Below, one piece after another: positions 1 to 6,305 of a stretch of DNA of 6,404 nucleotides (position 1 is the stretch's first letter; each line of letters begins with the position of its first letter). The translations under genes were made by a program, and so were the position numbers. The stretch spans positions 1 through 6,404 of the forward strand of contig JAQBTI010000132.1 of the NCBI GenBank assembly GCA_027624995.1, in the 5' to 3' direction. The notes beneath the pieces were generated by a model. It saw only the letters and a program-made list of their open reading frames with translations. It did not search any database and was not told the DNA's origin. This DNA is from Chloroflexota bacterium. Its GTDB lineage: Bacteria; Chloroflexota; Dehalococcoidia; Lucifugimonadales; CATQGZ01.

Positions 1-633
1 CGCCTCTTCGGCGATCCGGTATCCGGCCAGCCGCACCACTTCTGGAATGGCGCCGGGGTTGGTCCGCTCGCGCTGCATCAGCTCACGGTCGAATTCGAGA
101 TCGACCTCCATAGCCTCCTCGAAGCGGTCGCCGAGCGACTGAAGCGCAGGAATCAGACCCCTACGAAGAATGTAGGGATAGAGCTGGTGGCTGATGGACC
201 GGATCTCGTTCTCCAGCAGCTCTTCGAACTGCGCGGTCAACTCAGCAAGGCCCGACGAAAGATCCCCCGGCGGCGCTGCCTTTTGAAGCTCCTTTAACTT
301 CAGGACGAGGAAAATAAGCCTGTTTTGCACCGATCCGTGAAGCTGCTGAGCTATCTCCCGCCTAAGTGTCTCTTGCGCCGTCACAATGCGTTGCCGCGAC
401 TCCTGGAGATAGGCCAGCCGAGTTGCCTCGATCTCCCGGACTCGTTGCCTTTGGTTGGACCGGGAGATAATCACGTCCGACAGCAAGATAACTCCGACGA
501 GGCCTGCAAACAGGCCGGCCATGATCGCCACCGTGGTAAGGTCGCGAGTAGAGCGGCTCACCATGATCGTGGCGATGCTGACGATCACGGAGCTTGCCAC
601 GGCAAAGACAAGCGTGAGCCTGAACTGTCTCAT
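1..633 (-). CDS. Membrane sensor histidine kinase, NarL-type (HisKA_3), C-terminus cut by window edge
   Basis: The 211 visible residues form the front of a two-component sensor kinase. Two hydrophobic helices (about residues 6-26 and 33-56) are joined by only a few residues, so there is no extracellular sensing domain. A charged, coiled-coil-like linker (about 60-90) follows. The dimerisation and phosphoacceptor helix carries EIAQQLHGSVQNRL, with His99 as the expected phosphorylated residue. A second helix has SISHQLYP and the RRGLIPAL segment (157-164) typical of this class. The visible part ends at GYRIAEEA, the beginning of the HATPase_c domain, so the N, G1 and G2 boxes lie outside the window. 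The usual Asp or Glu after the phosphoacceptor His is Gly100 here. Such kinases normally phosphorylate a LuxR/NarL-type response regulator; none is visible, though one could lie past the left edge. The ATG at 633-631 is the first good start before the membrane helices; the ribosome site is weak. The gene starts 47 bases after the nuclease-like gene on the same strand. Confidence 0.86.
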   Translation of the reverse strand, partial: MRQFRLTLVFAVASSVIVSIATIMVSRSTRDLTTVAIMAGLFAGLVGVILLSDVIISRSNQRQRVREIEATRLAYLQESRQRIVTAQETLRREIAQQLHGSVQNRLIFLVLKLKELQKAAPPGDLSSGLAELTAQFEELLENEIRSISHQLYPYILRRGLIPALQSLGDRFEEAMEVDLEFDRELMQRERTNPGAIPEVVRLAGYRIAEEA

Positions 634-680
634 AGCCTACGTCCTAGACCGTGGGGTGCGTGGTCCGGCGCCACGTCCCC

Positions 681-1232
681 TCATCCTGTTGACCGAATCT
701 CAAGCCGAACGTCAGCCGCCAGCAACAACTGGACCATTCGTCCCAAGGTCGTGGGCTCGACCGATTGGTTGGGTTTGGCCTTGACCCTCTGGACCGTCTG
801 GGTCACGATGTCCTGAAGCGTCACGACCTCGATCGGATTGCCCGCGACCGTGCGTTCGCCCGTCAGCCTCTCAAAACCTCCGAAACGGCGGGCGCAGAAA
901 ATCTTATAGACGAAGTCGGATACTCCGAACTCCTCATTCACCCTTTTCTTTAACCCCTGTGCGCACTCCTCTCGAAATACTGGCTTGAAGTATCCGCGCT
1001 CCCGTTCAGCACCCGCTGTAGAGGATTCCAATATCCAGTCACCCGAGAACCCGCCTTGCCAGGATTTGCAGTCCCCAACAATCACATCTTGGTTCTTTCC
1101 ATGCATGGCAAGCACGTCGATGTCCGAATTAGACCCCTTGCCATCAGCTTTACAGTAGCCCACATTCAGTTTCGTCAGGTAGCCGTTTTCAGTCAGATAG
1201 TCTGAGACAAACTGCTCAAATAGGTCTGCCAT
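681..1232 (-). CDS. PD-(D/E)XK nuclease-like protein of unknown role
   Basis: This 183-residue protein has the pattern of a restriction-endonuclease-like (PD-(D/E)XK) core. It shows an N-terminal helix with Glu6 (LFEQFVSDYL), a strand with SDIDVLA (Asp37 and Asp39), and then VIVGDCKSW with Asp54-x-Lys56 as the probable metal-binding and catalytic pair. The rest (about 60-183) is mixed, with a terminal IEVVTLQDIV segment of the kind often seen in Mrr-like and UPF-type nucleases. No DNA-recognition domain, methyltransferase or helicase is fused to it or next to it. I chose the ATG at 1232-1230 because GGAAGGAG lies 7 bases upstream; the open frame could extend 7 codons to a GTG at 1253. A hand count gives about 50% G+C over 901-1260 against about 62% for 781-900, which hints at foreign origin. 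It could serve in defence or DNA repair, or it could be an inactive relative. The family fold is likely; the role is unknown. Confidence 0.72.
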   Translation of the reverse strand: MADLFEQFVSDYLTENGYLTKLNVGYCKADGKGSNSDIDVLAMHGKNQDVIVGDCKSWQGGFSGDWILESSTAGAERERGYFKPVFREECAQGLKKRVNEEFGVSDFVYKIFCARRFGGFERLTGERTVAGNPIEVVTLQDIVTQTVQRVKAKPNQSVEPTTLGRMVQLLLAADVRLEIRSTG

Positions 1233-1239
1233 TGATGCA

Positions 1240-1247
1240 CTCCTTCC
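1240..1247 (-). promoter_or_regulatory. Ribosome binding site of the nuclease-like gene
   Basis: GGAAGGAG on the minus strand sits 7 bases before the ATG at 1232. It overlaps the codons that would be used from the upstream GTG at 1253, so it decides in favour of the shorter protein. Confidence 0.7.
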
Positions 1248-1333
1248 ATGCACGCTGTCCCCAACTCTAACTCATGACACCCACAAGCTTAGTTGCGTTC
1301 CTTCACACAATCTCCCTTGGCTCGCGTGTATCC

Positions 1334-2414
1334 CTAGTCAAGTACCGGCACGCTTCTTGCCACCTCGCCTCTTCCAAGTGCGTCGAAGGCATCGTTCACC
1401 TCACTCAGGCTGAACCGCTTCGAGACGAGCTTGTCGAGCTTCAGCTTTCCGGCACGGTAGAGGTCCAGATATCGAGGGAAGTCGACGTGGGGCCGCGAGC
1501 TCCCGTACATAGACCCCATCACGATCTTCTCTTGTATCAGGTCCGTGGCGTCGATGGTTACCGGCGTGTCCATCAGAGCATGCCCGACCCAGAAGGTCAG
1601 GCCGCGCGGCCTGGTGCACAGCACGCTCAGGACGAACGGCTCAGCGGCTAGTCCGATCGATTCGAACGCATAGTGAACGCCTTCGCCGTCCGTGAGCGCC
1701 TTTATTCGCTTCGACCACATTGCCGTCTGATGCGTTGATCGTGTGAGTGGCGCCGAACTCGCGGGCCAGCTCCAGCTTGCTGTCCAGCAGGTCGACTGCG
1801 ATGATGATTGAGGCGCTGGAGATGGAGGCGCCCTGAATGCAGTTCAGGCCCACGCCCCCCGCGCCGAACACCGCCACCGTCGTGCACGGCTGAACCTTGG
1901 CGGTGTTGATGACCGCTCCCACGCCGGTGGCCACACCGCATCCGACAAGCGCCGCCTGCTCGAACGGTATGTCTTTTTCGACGCGAACCGCGGCAACCTT
2001 CGGGCACGATCGTGGCCTCGGAAAAGGCACCTAGTGCCGCCATTCGGCCGACGGGCGCAGTGCTCGTCACCACCGTCCGAGCATTTATGGCAGGGCCATT
2101 ATCGCAAATGTTGGGCCAACCGCTCTGGCACCTCTCGCAGACCCCACAACTCGGCCTCCAGGACAGCACAACGTGGTCTCCTCGTTTGAGATTGGCCACG
2201 CTCGGGCCGGCGGCCTCGACAATACCGGCGCCTTCGTGTCCTAGAATCGAAGGAAGAGGCAGTTATTCCACTCGCCCTTGACGACGTGCCAGTCCGATTG
2301 GCAGACCCCGCTGGCCTTGAGATCGACCAGTACCTCGCGTGGGCCCGGCTCGCCGATCTCGACGTCTTCGATCTTGAGCGGTGTGTTGGCTTCATACAGT
2401 ACCGCAGCGTCCAT
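1334..2414 (-). pseudogene. Zinc-dependent alcohol dehydrogenase broken by three frameshifts
   Basis: Read through three frame changes, this gives a full-length medium-chain zinc alcohol dehydrogenase of about 360 residues, which would oxidise an alcohol to an aldehyde with NAD. In order: the N-terminus MDAAVLYEANTPLKI; GVCQSDWH (catalytic zinc Cys); frame change near 2260-2261; ILGHEGAG (catalytic zinc His-Glu); SCGVCERC plus NIC, the four-Cys structural zinc loop; frame change near 1997-1998; VGCGVATG (third catalytic zinc ligand); GAGGVGLN, the Rossmann loop, followed by VDLLDSK, whose Asp favours NAD; frame change near 1705-1706; then the C-terminal domain, ending at the TAG at 1336-1334. 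The first break is two extra or one missing base; the other two are single extra bases. Read from its own ATG (2414), the frame stops at 2243-2241 after 57 codons. No stop appears inside any segment read in its correct frame, so decay looks recent. The ATG is 2 bases past the hemW stop. Indels from sequencing error remain possible. Confidence 0.87.
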
Positions 2415-2416
2415 GG

Positions 2417-3622
2417 CTATGCTCTCGCTTCCACGTGGTCGGCAGGATGAACAAAGCGTCCGAAGACCTCGTTGCCTAGCAGGCGCCCTCTCGGCGTCAG
2501 CCTGATCCTGCCGCCCGTCGAGTCGAGCAGGCCCAGGGAATCGAGGTCGGCAATGGTGGGTCCGTATTTCTCAGACAGTGATCGGCCGAAGCGGTCGGCA
2601 AAATCCTGGTTGACAATCCCCTCGTCCAGCCGGAGCCCCATCATCAAGGTCTCCGACATCTCGAGGTCTTGCCCGATCTCCTCAAAGTGCTCAACCACCG
2701 GGACGCTTTTGATCGCCATGGGCCCCGACTGACTGTCGATGCCAGACCGCGAGGACGCCTCCCCCATCCGTTCGATGTACGTCCTCGGCGACCGCAGGTT
2801 CGCGAACCTGTGTCCTTGCAAGTACGAGTGAGCCCCCGGACCGACGCCGAGGTACGGCAGATTGCGCCAGTATCTCATATTGTGCCGGCTCTCGAATCCC
2901 GGTCGCGACCAGTTGGAGATCTCGTAGTGCCCATATCCGGCGGCCGACATGACGCTTTCGGCGCCCTCGTACATGTCTGCCGCCAGGTCCGGATCGGGAG
3001 AGGGCAGGCTTCCGGACTCGACCGACTGCGCCATGGGAGTGTTCTCTTCGATGGTCAGACAGTACACGGAGAGGTGAGGCGGTCCGAGTTCCACCGCTCG
3101 GTGGAGCGTCTCGTTCCAGTCGCCGATGCCCTGATGGGGGAGTCCGTACATCAGGTCTAGGCTCGCGTTTTGGAATCCCGCTTCGACGGCCATCTCGAAG
3201 GCGTCGATGGCCTGTTCCGTATCATGACGGCGGCCAAGCATTTTCAGCAGCCGGTCGCTGAGGCTCTGCACGCCGATGCTCAGCCGGTTGATTCCTGACT
3301 CTCTGAGTTTCTCCAGCTTGCCCGGCGTGAGGTCGCCCGGGTTGGCCTCCAGTGTCACCTCAGCTGAGGATGTTACGTCGAAGCCAGACCTGATCGTTGC
3401 CATCAGCCGCTCGATGTTCTCCTTCGGAAGGTATGACGGTGTCCCTCCGCCAAAGAACACCGTATCGACGATCGGGCGGTCCAGCAATCCGGACCAGAGG
3501 GAAATTTCTCTCGCTAGCGCGTCCACGTATGGCGGGATGAGTTGTTCGATCTTTTCGTAGGTGTTGAAGTCGCAGTAAGGGCACTTCGTCTCGCAGAAGG
3601 GGATGTGGACGTAAAGTCCCAT
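2417..3622 (-). CDS. hemW: HemW, radical SAM heme chaperone
   Basis: HemW binds heme and a [4Fe-4S] cluster and delivers heme to target proteins in the cytoplasm. It is often mislabelled as oxygen-independent coproporphyrinogen oxidase (HemN). The 401-residue protein opens with LYVHIPFC and has the radical SAM triad Cys10-x3-Cys14-x2-Cys17 followed by Asp-Phe, not the extra Cys found in HemN. It continues with FGGGTPSYL (SAM-binding, about 57-65), LEANPGDL, RLSIGVQS, LDLMYGLP, the HemW hallmark HNMRYW (247-252), GVGPGAHSY, and a winged-helix-like tail (about 330-390). I prefer the ATG at 3622 because a GGTGGGGAG ribosome site lies 9 bases upstream and the protein then begins right at the conserved strand. 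Starts at 3700 or 3679 would add 26 or 19 unconserved residues and overlap the end of ychF. The gene lies in a row with ychF upstream and the broken dehydrogenase downstream. Confidence 0.95.
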   Translation of the reverse strand: MGLYVHIPFCETKCPYCDFNTYEKIEQLIPPYVDALAREISLWSGLLDRPIVDTVFFGGGTPSYLPKENIERLMATIRSGFDVTSSAEVTLEANPGDLTPGKLEKLRESGINRLSIGVQSLSDRLLKMLGRRHDTEQAIDAFEMAVEAGFQNASLDLMYGLPHQGIGDWNETLHRAVELGPPHLSVYCLTIEENTPMAQSVESGSLPSPDPDLAADMYEGAESVMSAAGYGHYEISNWSRPGFESRHNMRYWRNLPYLGVGPGAHSYLQGHRFANLRSPRTYIERMGEASSRSGIDSQSGPMAIKSVPVVEHFEEIGQDLEMSETLMMGLRLDEGIVNQDFADRFGRSLSEKYGPTIADLDSLGLLDSTGGRIRLTPRGRLLGNEVFGRFVHPADHVEARA

Positions 3623-3631
3623 TGTTCTCGG

Positions 3632-3640
3632 CTCCCCACC
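3632..3640 (-). promoter_or_regulatory. Ribosome binding site supporting the hemW start at 3622
   Basis: GGTGGGGAG on the minus strand ends 9 bases before the ATG at 3622. The rival ATG at 3700 has only GAAGG two bases away, which is too close, and the ATG at 3679 has no purine-rich site. Confidence 0.55.
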
Positions 3641-3671
3641 TGATGGAAGAGGGCCGAGCTGAGGGTCCCCA

Positions 3672-4757
3672 TCAGACATTGAAAAGTACTTTGAGGACAT
3701 CGCCTTCTTTCACGAGGTAGCCCTTGCCCTCCTGGCGTAGCAACCCCTGTTTGCGGGACTCGGCGATGCTGCCACACCGCAATAGGTCCTCGAGTCCGAC
3801 GGTCTCTGCGCGGATAAACCCCTTTGCGATGTCGGAGTGAATCATTTCCGCGAAGTTAAGCGCGGTGGAACCTCTGGTCATGGTCCACGACCTGGCCTCC
3901 TGGTCACTGGCCGAGAAAAATGTGATCAGATCGAGCACCTCGTGGGTCAAGGTGATCATACGGTCGAGTCCTGACCCTCCCAGGCCCATAGATGCACGGA
4001 ACTCCACCTCGTCCACGGCGTCCATTTGGGCCAACTCCATCTCCAGTTGGCCGCATAAGGCGGCCGTCCGCACCGACAGCTCCGACTGCAGGCTTTCTTC
4101 CAGAGACGCCATCTCTGCCATGCCGTCCTCGCCGACGTTCGCCACCACGACAACCGGCTTGGCGGTCAAGAGCTTGAAGCCCGAAAGCGCCCTCTCCGCG
4201 TCTGTGCTGAGGTTCTGGTCCCTGACAAGCGTGCCGTCTTCGAGGTCAGCCCTGACTCCCTCGACAATCTCCCGCTCTCTGATCAGACCCTCTCTCTCCG
4301 ACGACTTTGCCCCTTTGAGGCCTTCCTCCAGGCGCGTACGGCGACGCTCCAACACTTCGAGATCGGCGAGGGTGAGTTCGTCTCGTAACGCCCGCGCGTC
4401 GCGCAATGGATCGACGCCTCGCGGCGGCAGCGGGACCGACGGGTTCTCGAAGGCACGGACTGTCAGGACAAGGGCCGCCGCGCGCTGCAGATGCGTGAGG
4501 CGTGCGCCTGAAATCCCCGCTCCATCGTCGGACCCTGGGCGGGCGGGCAGATCGAAATACGTGACCTCGCTCATGACCGTGCGTTCGGACTTGAAAAACT
4601 CGGCCAGGGCGGTCAAGCGGCGATCGGACACTTTGGCCACGCCGACGTTGGGTTTACCGTCGGAGGCGTAGGAGGATACTATCGCCGTGCCCCGCGTCAG
4701 GGCGTTGAATACAGTGGTCTTGCCGCTCTGGGGAAGACCGACGATGCCTACTTCCAA
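3672..4757 (-). CDS. ychF: YchF/OLA1-family GTPase/ATPase, divergent
   Basis: This 361-residue protein matches the length and layout of YchF, a ribosome-associated nucleotide hydrolase linked to translation and oxidative stress. YchF/OLA1 proteins often prefer ATP. The P-loop is GLPQSGKTT (residues 7-15), where most relatives have GLPNVGKST. The G3 region reads FDLPARPG, so the Gly of DxxG is Ala72. The G4 region is VANVGED, with the NxxE form (Asn207, Glu210) that marks YchF rather than NKxD of ordinary GTPases. Residues 120-175 form the charged helical insert. The C-terminal TGS/DUF933 domain is clear: WTMTRGSTA, IHSDIAKGFIRAE and the ending GDVLKVLFNV. The start is TTG at 4757-4755: the in-frame TAG only two codons upstream excludes anything earlier, and no usable start lies before the P-loop. 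The ribosome site is weak (GTGAG). The gene ends 49 bases before the preferred hemW start, or overlaps it if hemW begins at 3700. Confidence 0.92.
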   Translation of the reverse strand: MEVGIVGLPQSGKTTVFNALTRGTAIVSSYASDGKPNVGVAKVSDRRLTALAEFFKSERTVMSEVTYFDLPARPGSDDGAGISGARLTHLQRAAALVLTVRAFENPSVPLPPRGVDPLRDARALRDELTLADLEVLERRRTRLEEGLKGAKSSEREGLIREREIVEGVRADLEDGTLVRDQNLSTDAERALSGFKLLTAKPVVVVANVGEDGMAEMASLEESLQSELSVRTAALCGQLEMELAQMDAVDEVEFRASMGLGGSGLDRMITLTHEVLDLITFFSASDQEARSWTMTRGSTALNFAEMIHSDIAKGFIRAETVGLEDLLRCGSIAESRKQGLLRQEGKGYLVKEGDVLKVLFNV

Positions 4758-4892
4758 TTGCTACTCACATCCGGCGCCTAAATTCCTGATTGGTGGCGTG
4801 TCGAACTGTCTCACGGCGGGCGTCAGGAAGGGCAAGCTTCTCATCCTCTGTCGCCAATATTTGGTGGGGGATCAGGCGCTGTCGAGTGTCGC
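4758..4892. other. 135-base gap between the DUF1232 gene and ychF
   Basis: I see no gene here. It contains a small inverted repeat, CCAATATTTGG (4854-4864, 4-base arms), and no hairpin with a T-tract that would serve as a terminator in either direction. No convincing promoter hexamers for ychF could be identified: the best pair on the minus strand is TTCGAC and TTTAGG, 17 bases apart, which matches the consensus poorly. Whether ychF is read through from the DUF1232 gene therefore stays open. Confidence 0.5.
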
Positions 4893-5228
4893 TTACTCTT
4901 CTGGTTCGTCGTCGTCCTCGACACGGTACGTGCCCTCGATGACGTGGCCCTCCGGGCCCTGCTTTCCATCTCCATTGCGCTCGTCCAGCACCTCTTTTGG
5001 AGTTGCCCCCAGGAACGACGCGGCGGAAATCAGGAGCACCAGGATATCGTCTAATCTGCCACGGATTGGTAACATGTCGGGCAGGAGATCGATGGGCGAG
5101 ACCAGGTAGACGATTGCGCCCACCACGAAAAGCTTCGCTCCCATCGGCACTCGACCGTCGAACATTAGCCTGGGGATCAGACGCAGTAGTCCCGGCGATC
5201 TAATTAGAAGAAATATCCCTCTTAGCAC
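4893..5228 (-). CDS. DUF1232 (YkvA-type) small membrane protein
   Basis: This 111-residue protein carries the DUF1232 signature YLVSPIDLLPD followed by RGRLDD (residues 41-61). A hydrophobic segment overlaps the front of the signature (about 31-50), and a second follows it (about 62-74). The N-terminal part (1-25) is hydrophobic and basic. The tail (about 82-111) is hydrophilic and ends in an acidic run, EDDDEPEE. The family is widespread and uncharacterised, and I assign no function. I chose the GTG at 5228 because AAGGGGGG lies 5 bases upstream and a perfect TATAAT stands about 30 bases upstream, which would place transcription start just before it. The open frame could extend to an ATG at 5303, but that would put the start upstream of the promoter and inside the first codons of holA. 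It is the first gene of the leftward unit. Confidence 0.85.
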   Translation of the reverse strand: MLRGIFLLIRSPGLLRLIPRLMFDGRVPMGAKLFVVGAIVYLVSPIDLLPDMLPIRGRLDDILVLLISAASFLGATPKEVLDERNGDGKQGPEGHVIEGTYRVEDDDEPEE

Positions 5229-5233
5229 AGAGG

Positions 5234-5241
5234 CCCCCCTT
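5234..5241 (-). promoter_or_regulatory. Ribosome binding site deciding the GTG start at 5228
   Basis: AAGGGGGG on the minus strand lies 5 bases before the GTG. No comparable site precedes the ATG at 5303. Confidence 0.6.
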
Positions 5242-5258
5242 GGGCCAGTTTTACCCAC

Positions 5259-5264
5259 ATTATA
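5259..5264 (-). promoter_or_regulatory. -10 box TATAAT of the leftward unit
   Basis: A perfect TATAAT is read on the minus strand. The -35 region 17-18 bases upstream is poor. Transcription would begin near 5252, giving a leader of about 24 bases that ends at the GTG with its ribosome site. The same bases read ATTATA on the plus strand, where TATACC (5261-5266) with TTGGGC (5240-5245) could weakly serve holA. Confidence 0.5.
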
Positions 5265-5294
5265 CCCGCTGCCCAAGTACGGGGAACAGAGCGA

Positions 5295-6305
5295 ATGATC
5301 CACATACTCTACGGCGACGACGAGTTCTCGATCAGCGAGACCCTCTCACCCATGAAGGAAGCGGTCGGCGCCGAGGAGCTCCGGGACGTGAACATAAAGA
5401 CCTTCACCGGCTCCGGCGTGGGGTTCGGAGAACTGACGTCTACGTGTAGTACGGTCCCGTTCCTGGCCGAGCGACGGATGGTGGTGGTCGAGGGCCTGCT
5501 CGGCTTGTTTGAGTCTAAGCCCGGATCCCGGCGCTCCGGAAGGGGAGGGAAGCCAGGCCTTGGCGAGTGGGAGGCACTGGCGCAGTATCTCCCTGACATG
5601 CCCGAGAGTACCGAGTTGGTCTTCGTCGACGGACGTTTGCTCCAGTCGAACCCGCTTCTTGCGTCGATCCGACATCTCGCAGACGTTCGGTCCTTCCCCG
5701 TTCCTGCCGGCGGGGCCCTTACTCAGTGGATACGTGCCAGGGCTGCCGATCACGGAGCTCAGATCGAGCCACGAGCTGCGCAGACCCTTTCCGAAAATAT
5801 CGGAGGTAACCTCAGAGCGATCGACAATGAACTCGAGAGGCTTTCACTTCTGCGCCACGGCTCGGTGATCAGCGATGCTGACGTGCGGGAGACGGTCGCT
5901 GATGTTCGTGAAGCCAACATCTTCGCGGCTGTAGACGCCGTGATCGAAGGCCGCGCGGGTCCCGCGATCCAGATGACACAGAGTCTGATGGACTCCGGTC
6001 GGACGGTCCCACATCTGCTTGCCATGCTGGCTCGCCAGGTCAGACTGATCTTGTTAGCGAAAGACCTCAGGGCCCAGGGTGTCGCCGGGAATCAGGTAGG
6101 GGGCAGGCTATCTTTGTCCGGCTACCCCTTGAAAAAGACACTGGACCAGGAGTCGCGGTTTACCTTTGAACAGCTGGCCGAGGTCCATGGCAAGTTGGTG
6201 GAGTTCGATCTCACCGTCAAGACCCTGCCGATAGATGAGCGGACCGCTTTCGAGACCCTAATCGCGGACTTGGCGATGTCGGCTAGCGCGTCACCGGGTG
6301 GCTGA
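5295..6305 (+). CDS. holA: DNA polymerase III delta subunit HolA
   Basis: The delta subunit is the wrench of the clamp loader: it opens the beta sliding clamp so that it can be placed on primed DNA. The 336-residue length is usual. Domain I begins IHILYGDDEFSI, and PFLAERRMVVVEG (55-67) corresponds by position to the clamp-contacting segment of E. coli delta, so Phe56-Leu57 are the inferred contact residues. A Gly/Arg-rich loop (about 76-90) follows. Domain II has ENIGGNLRAIDNELERLSLL (167-186), the hallmark of HolA. Domain III carries REANIFAAVDAVIEG (205-219), LLAMLARQVRLILLAKDL (241-258) and SGYPLKKTLDQ. There is no Walker A motif, as expected for delta. The ATG at 5295 has GGGGAA 8 bases upstream. 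The gene diverges from the DUF1232 gene, and its final 23 bases overlap the end of the transporter ATPase gene on the other strand. Confidence 0.96.
   Translation: MIHILYGDDEFSISETLSPMKEAVGAEELRDVNIKTFTGSGVGFGELTSTCSTVPFLAERRMVVVEGLLGLFESKPGSRRSGRGGKPGLGEWEALAQYLPDMPESTELVFVDGRLLQSNPLLASIRHLADVRSFPVPAGGALTQWIRARAADHGAQIEPRAAQTLSENIGGNLRAIDNELERLSLLRHGSVISDADVRETVADVREANIFAAVDAVIEGRAGPAIQMTQSLMDSGRTVPHLLAMLARQVRLILLAKDLRAQGVAGNQVGGRLSLSGYPLKKTLDQESRFTFEQLAEVHGKLVEFDLTVKTLPIDERTAFETLIADLAMSASASPGG

Noticed and set aside
659..675. Hairpin CGTGG-7 bases-CCACG between the nuclease-like and kinase genes
   Set aside because: The stem is only 5 bases and no T-tract follows on either strand, so it is not a convincing terminator.
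325..816. Plus-strand open frame of 163 codons at the left
   Set aside because: It lies opposite the kinase and the end of the nuclease-like gene and has no recognisable fold; the minus-strand frames carry the conserved motifs.
1254..1333. Possible promoter or small RNA in the 80 bases upstream of the nuclease-like gene
   Set aside because: No hexamer pair with good spacing and no stable hairpin could be made out by eye.
2417..3622. Oxygen-independent coproporphyrinogen oxidase (HemN)
   Set aside because: The iron-sulfur motif ends in Cys-Asp-Phe and not Cys-x-Cys, and the HNxxYW motif is present, both of which mark HemW.
3865..4671. Long plus-strand open frame of 268 codons opposite ychF
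   Set aside because: Its translation is rich in Ser, Arg and Pro with no motif, while the opposite strand encodes a complete YchF with conserved domains. It is a shadow of codon bias.
4854..4864. Inverted repeat CCAATATTTGG as a possible operator before ychF
   Set aside because: The arms are 4 bases, no second copy was seen in the gap, and no promoter is recognisable nearby, so chance is the simpler explanation.
5346..5753. Minus-strand open frame opposite holA
   Set aside because: holA is complete and typical on the plus strand; this frame shows no domain and is rich in Arg and Pro as expected of a shadow.
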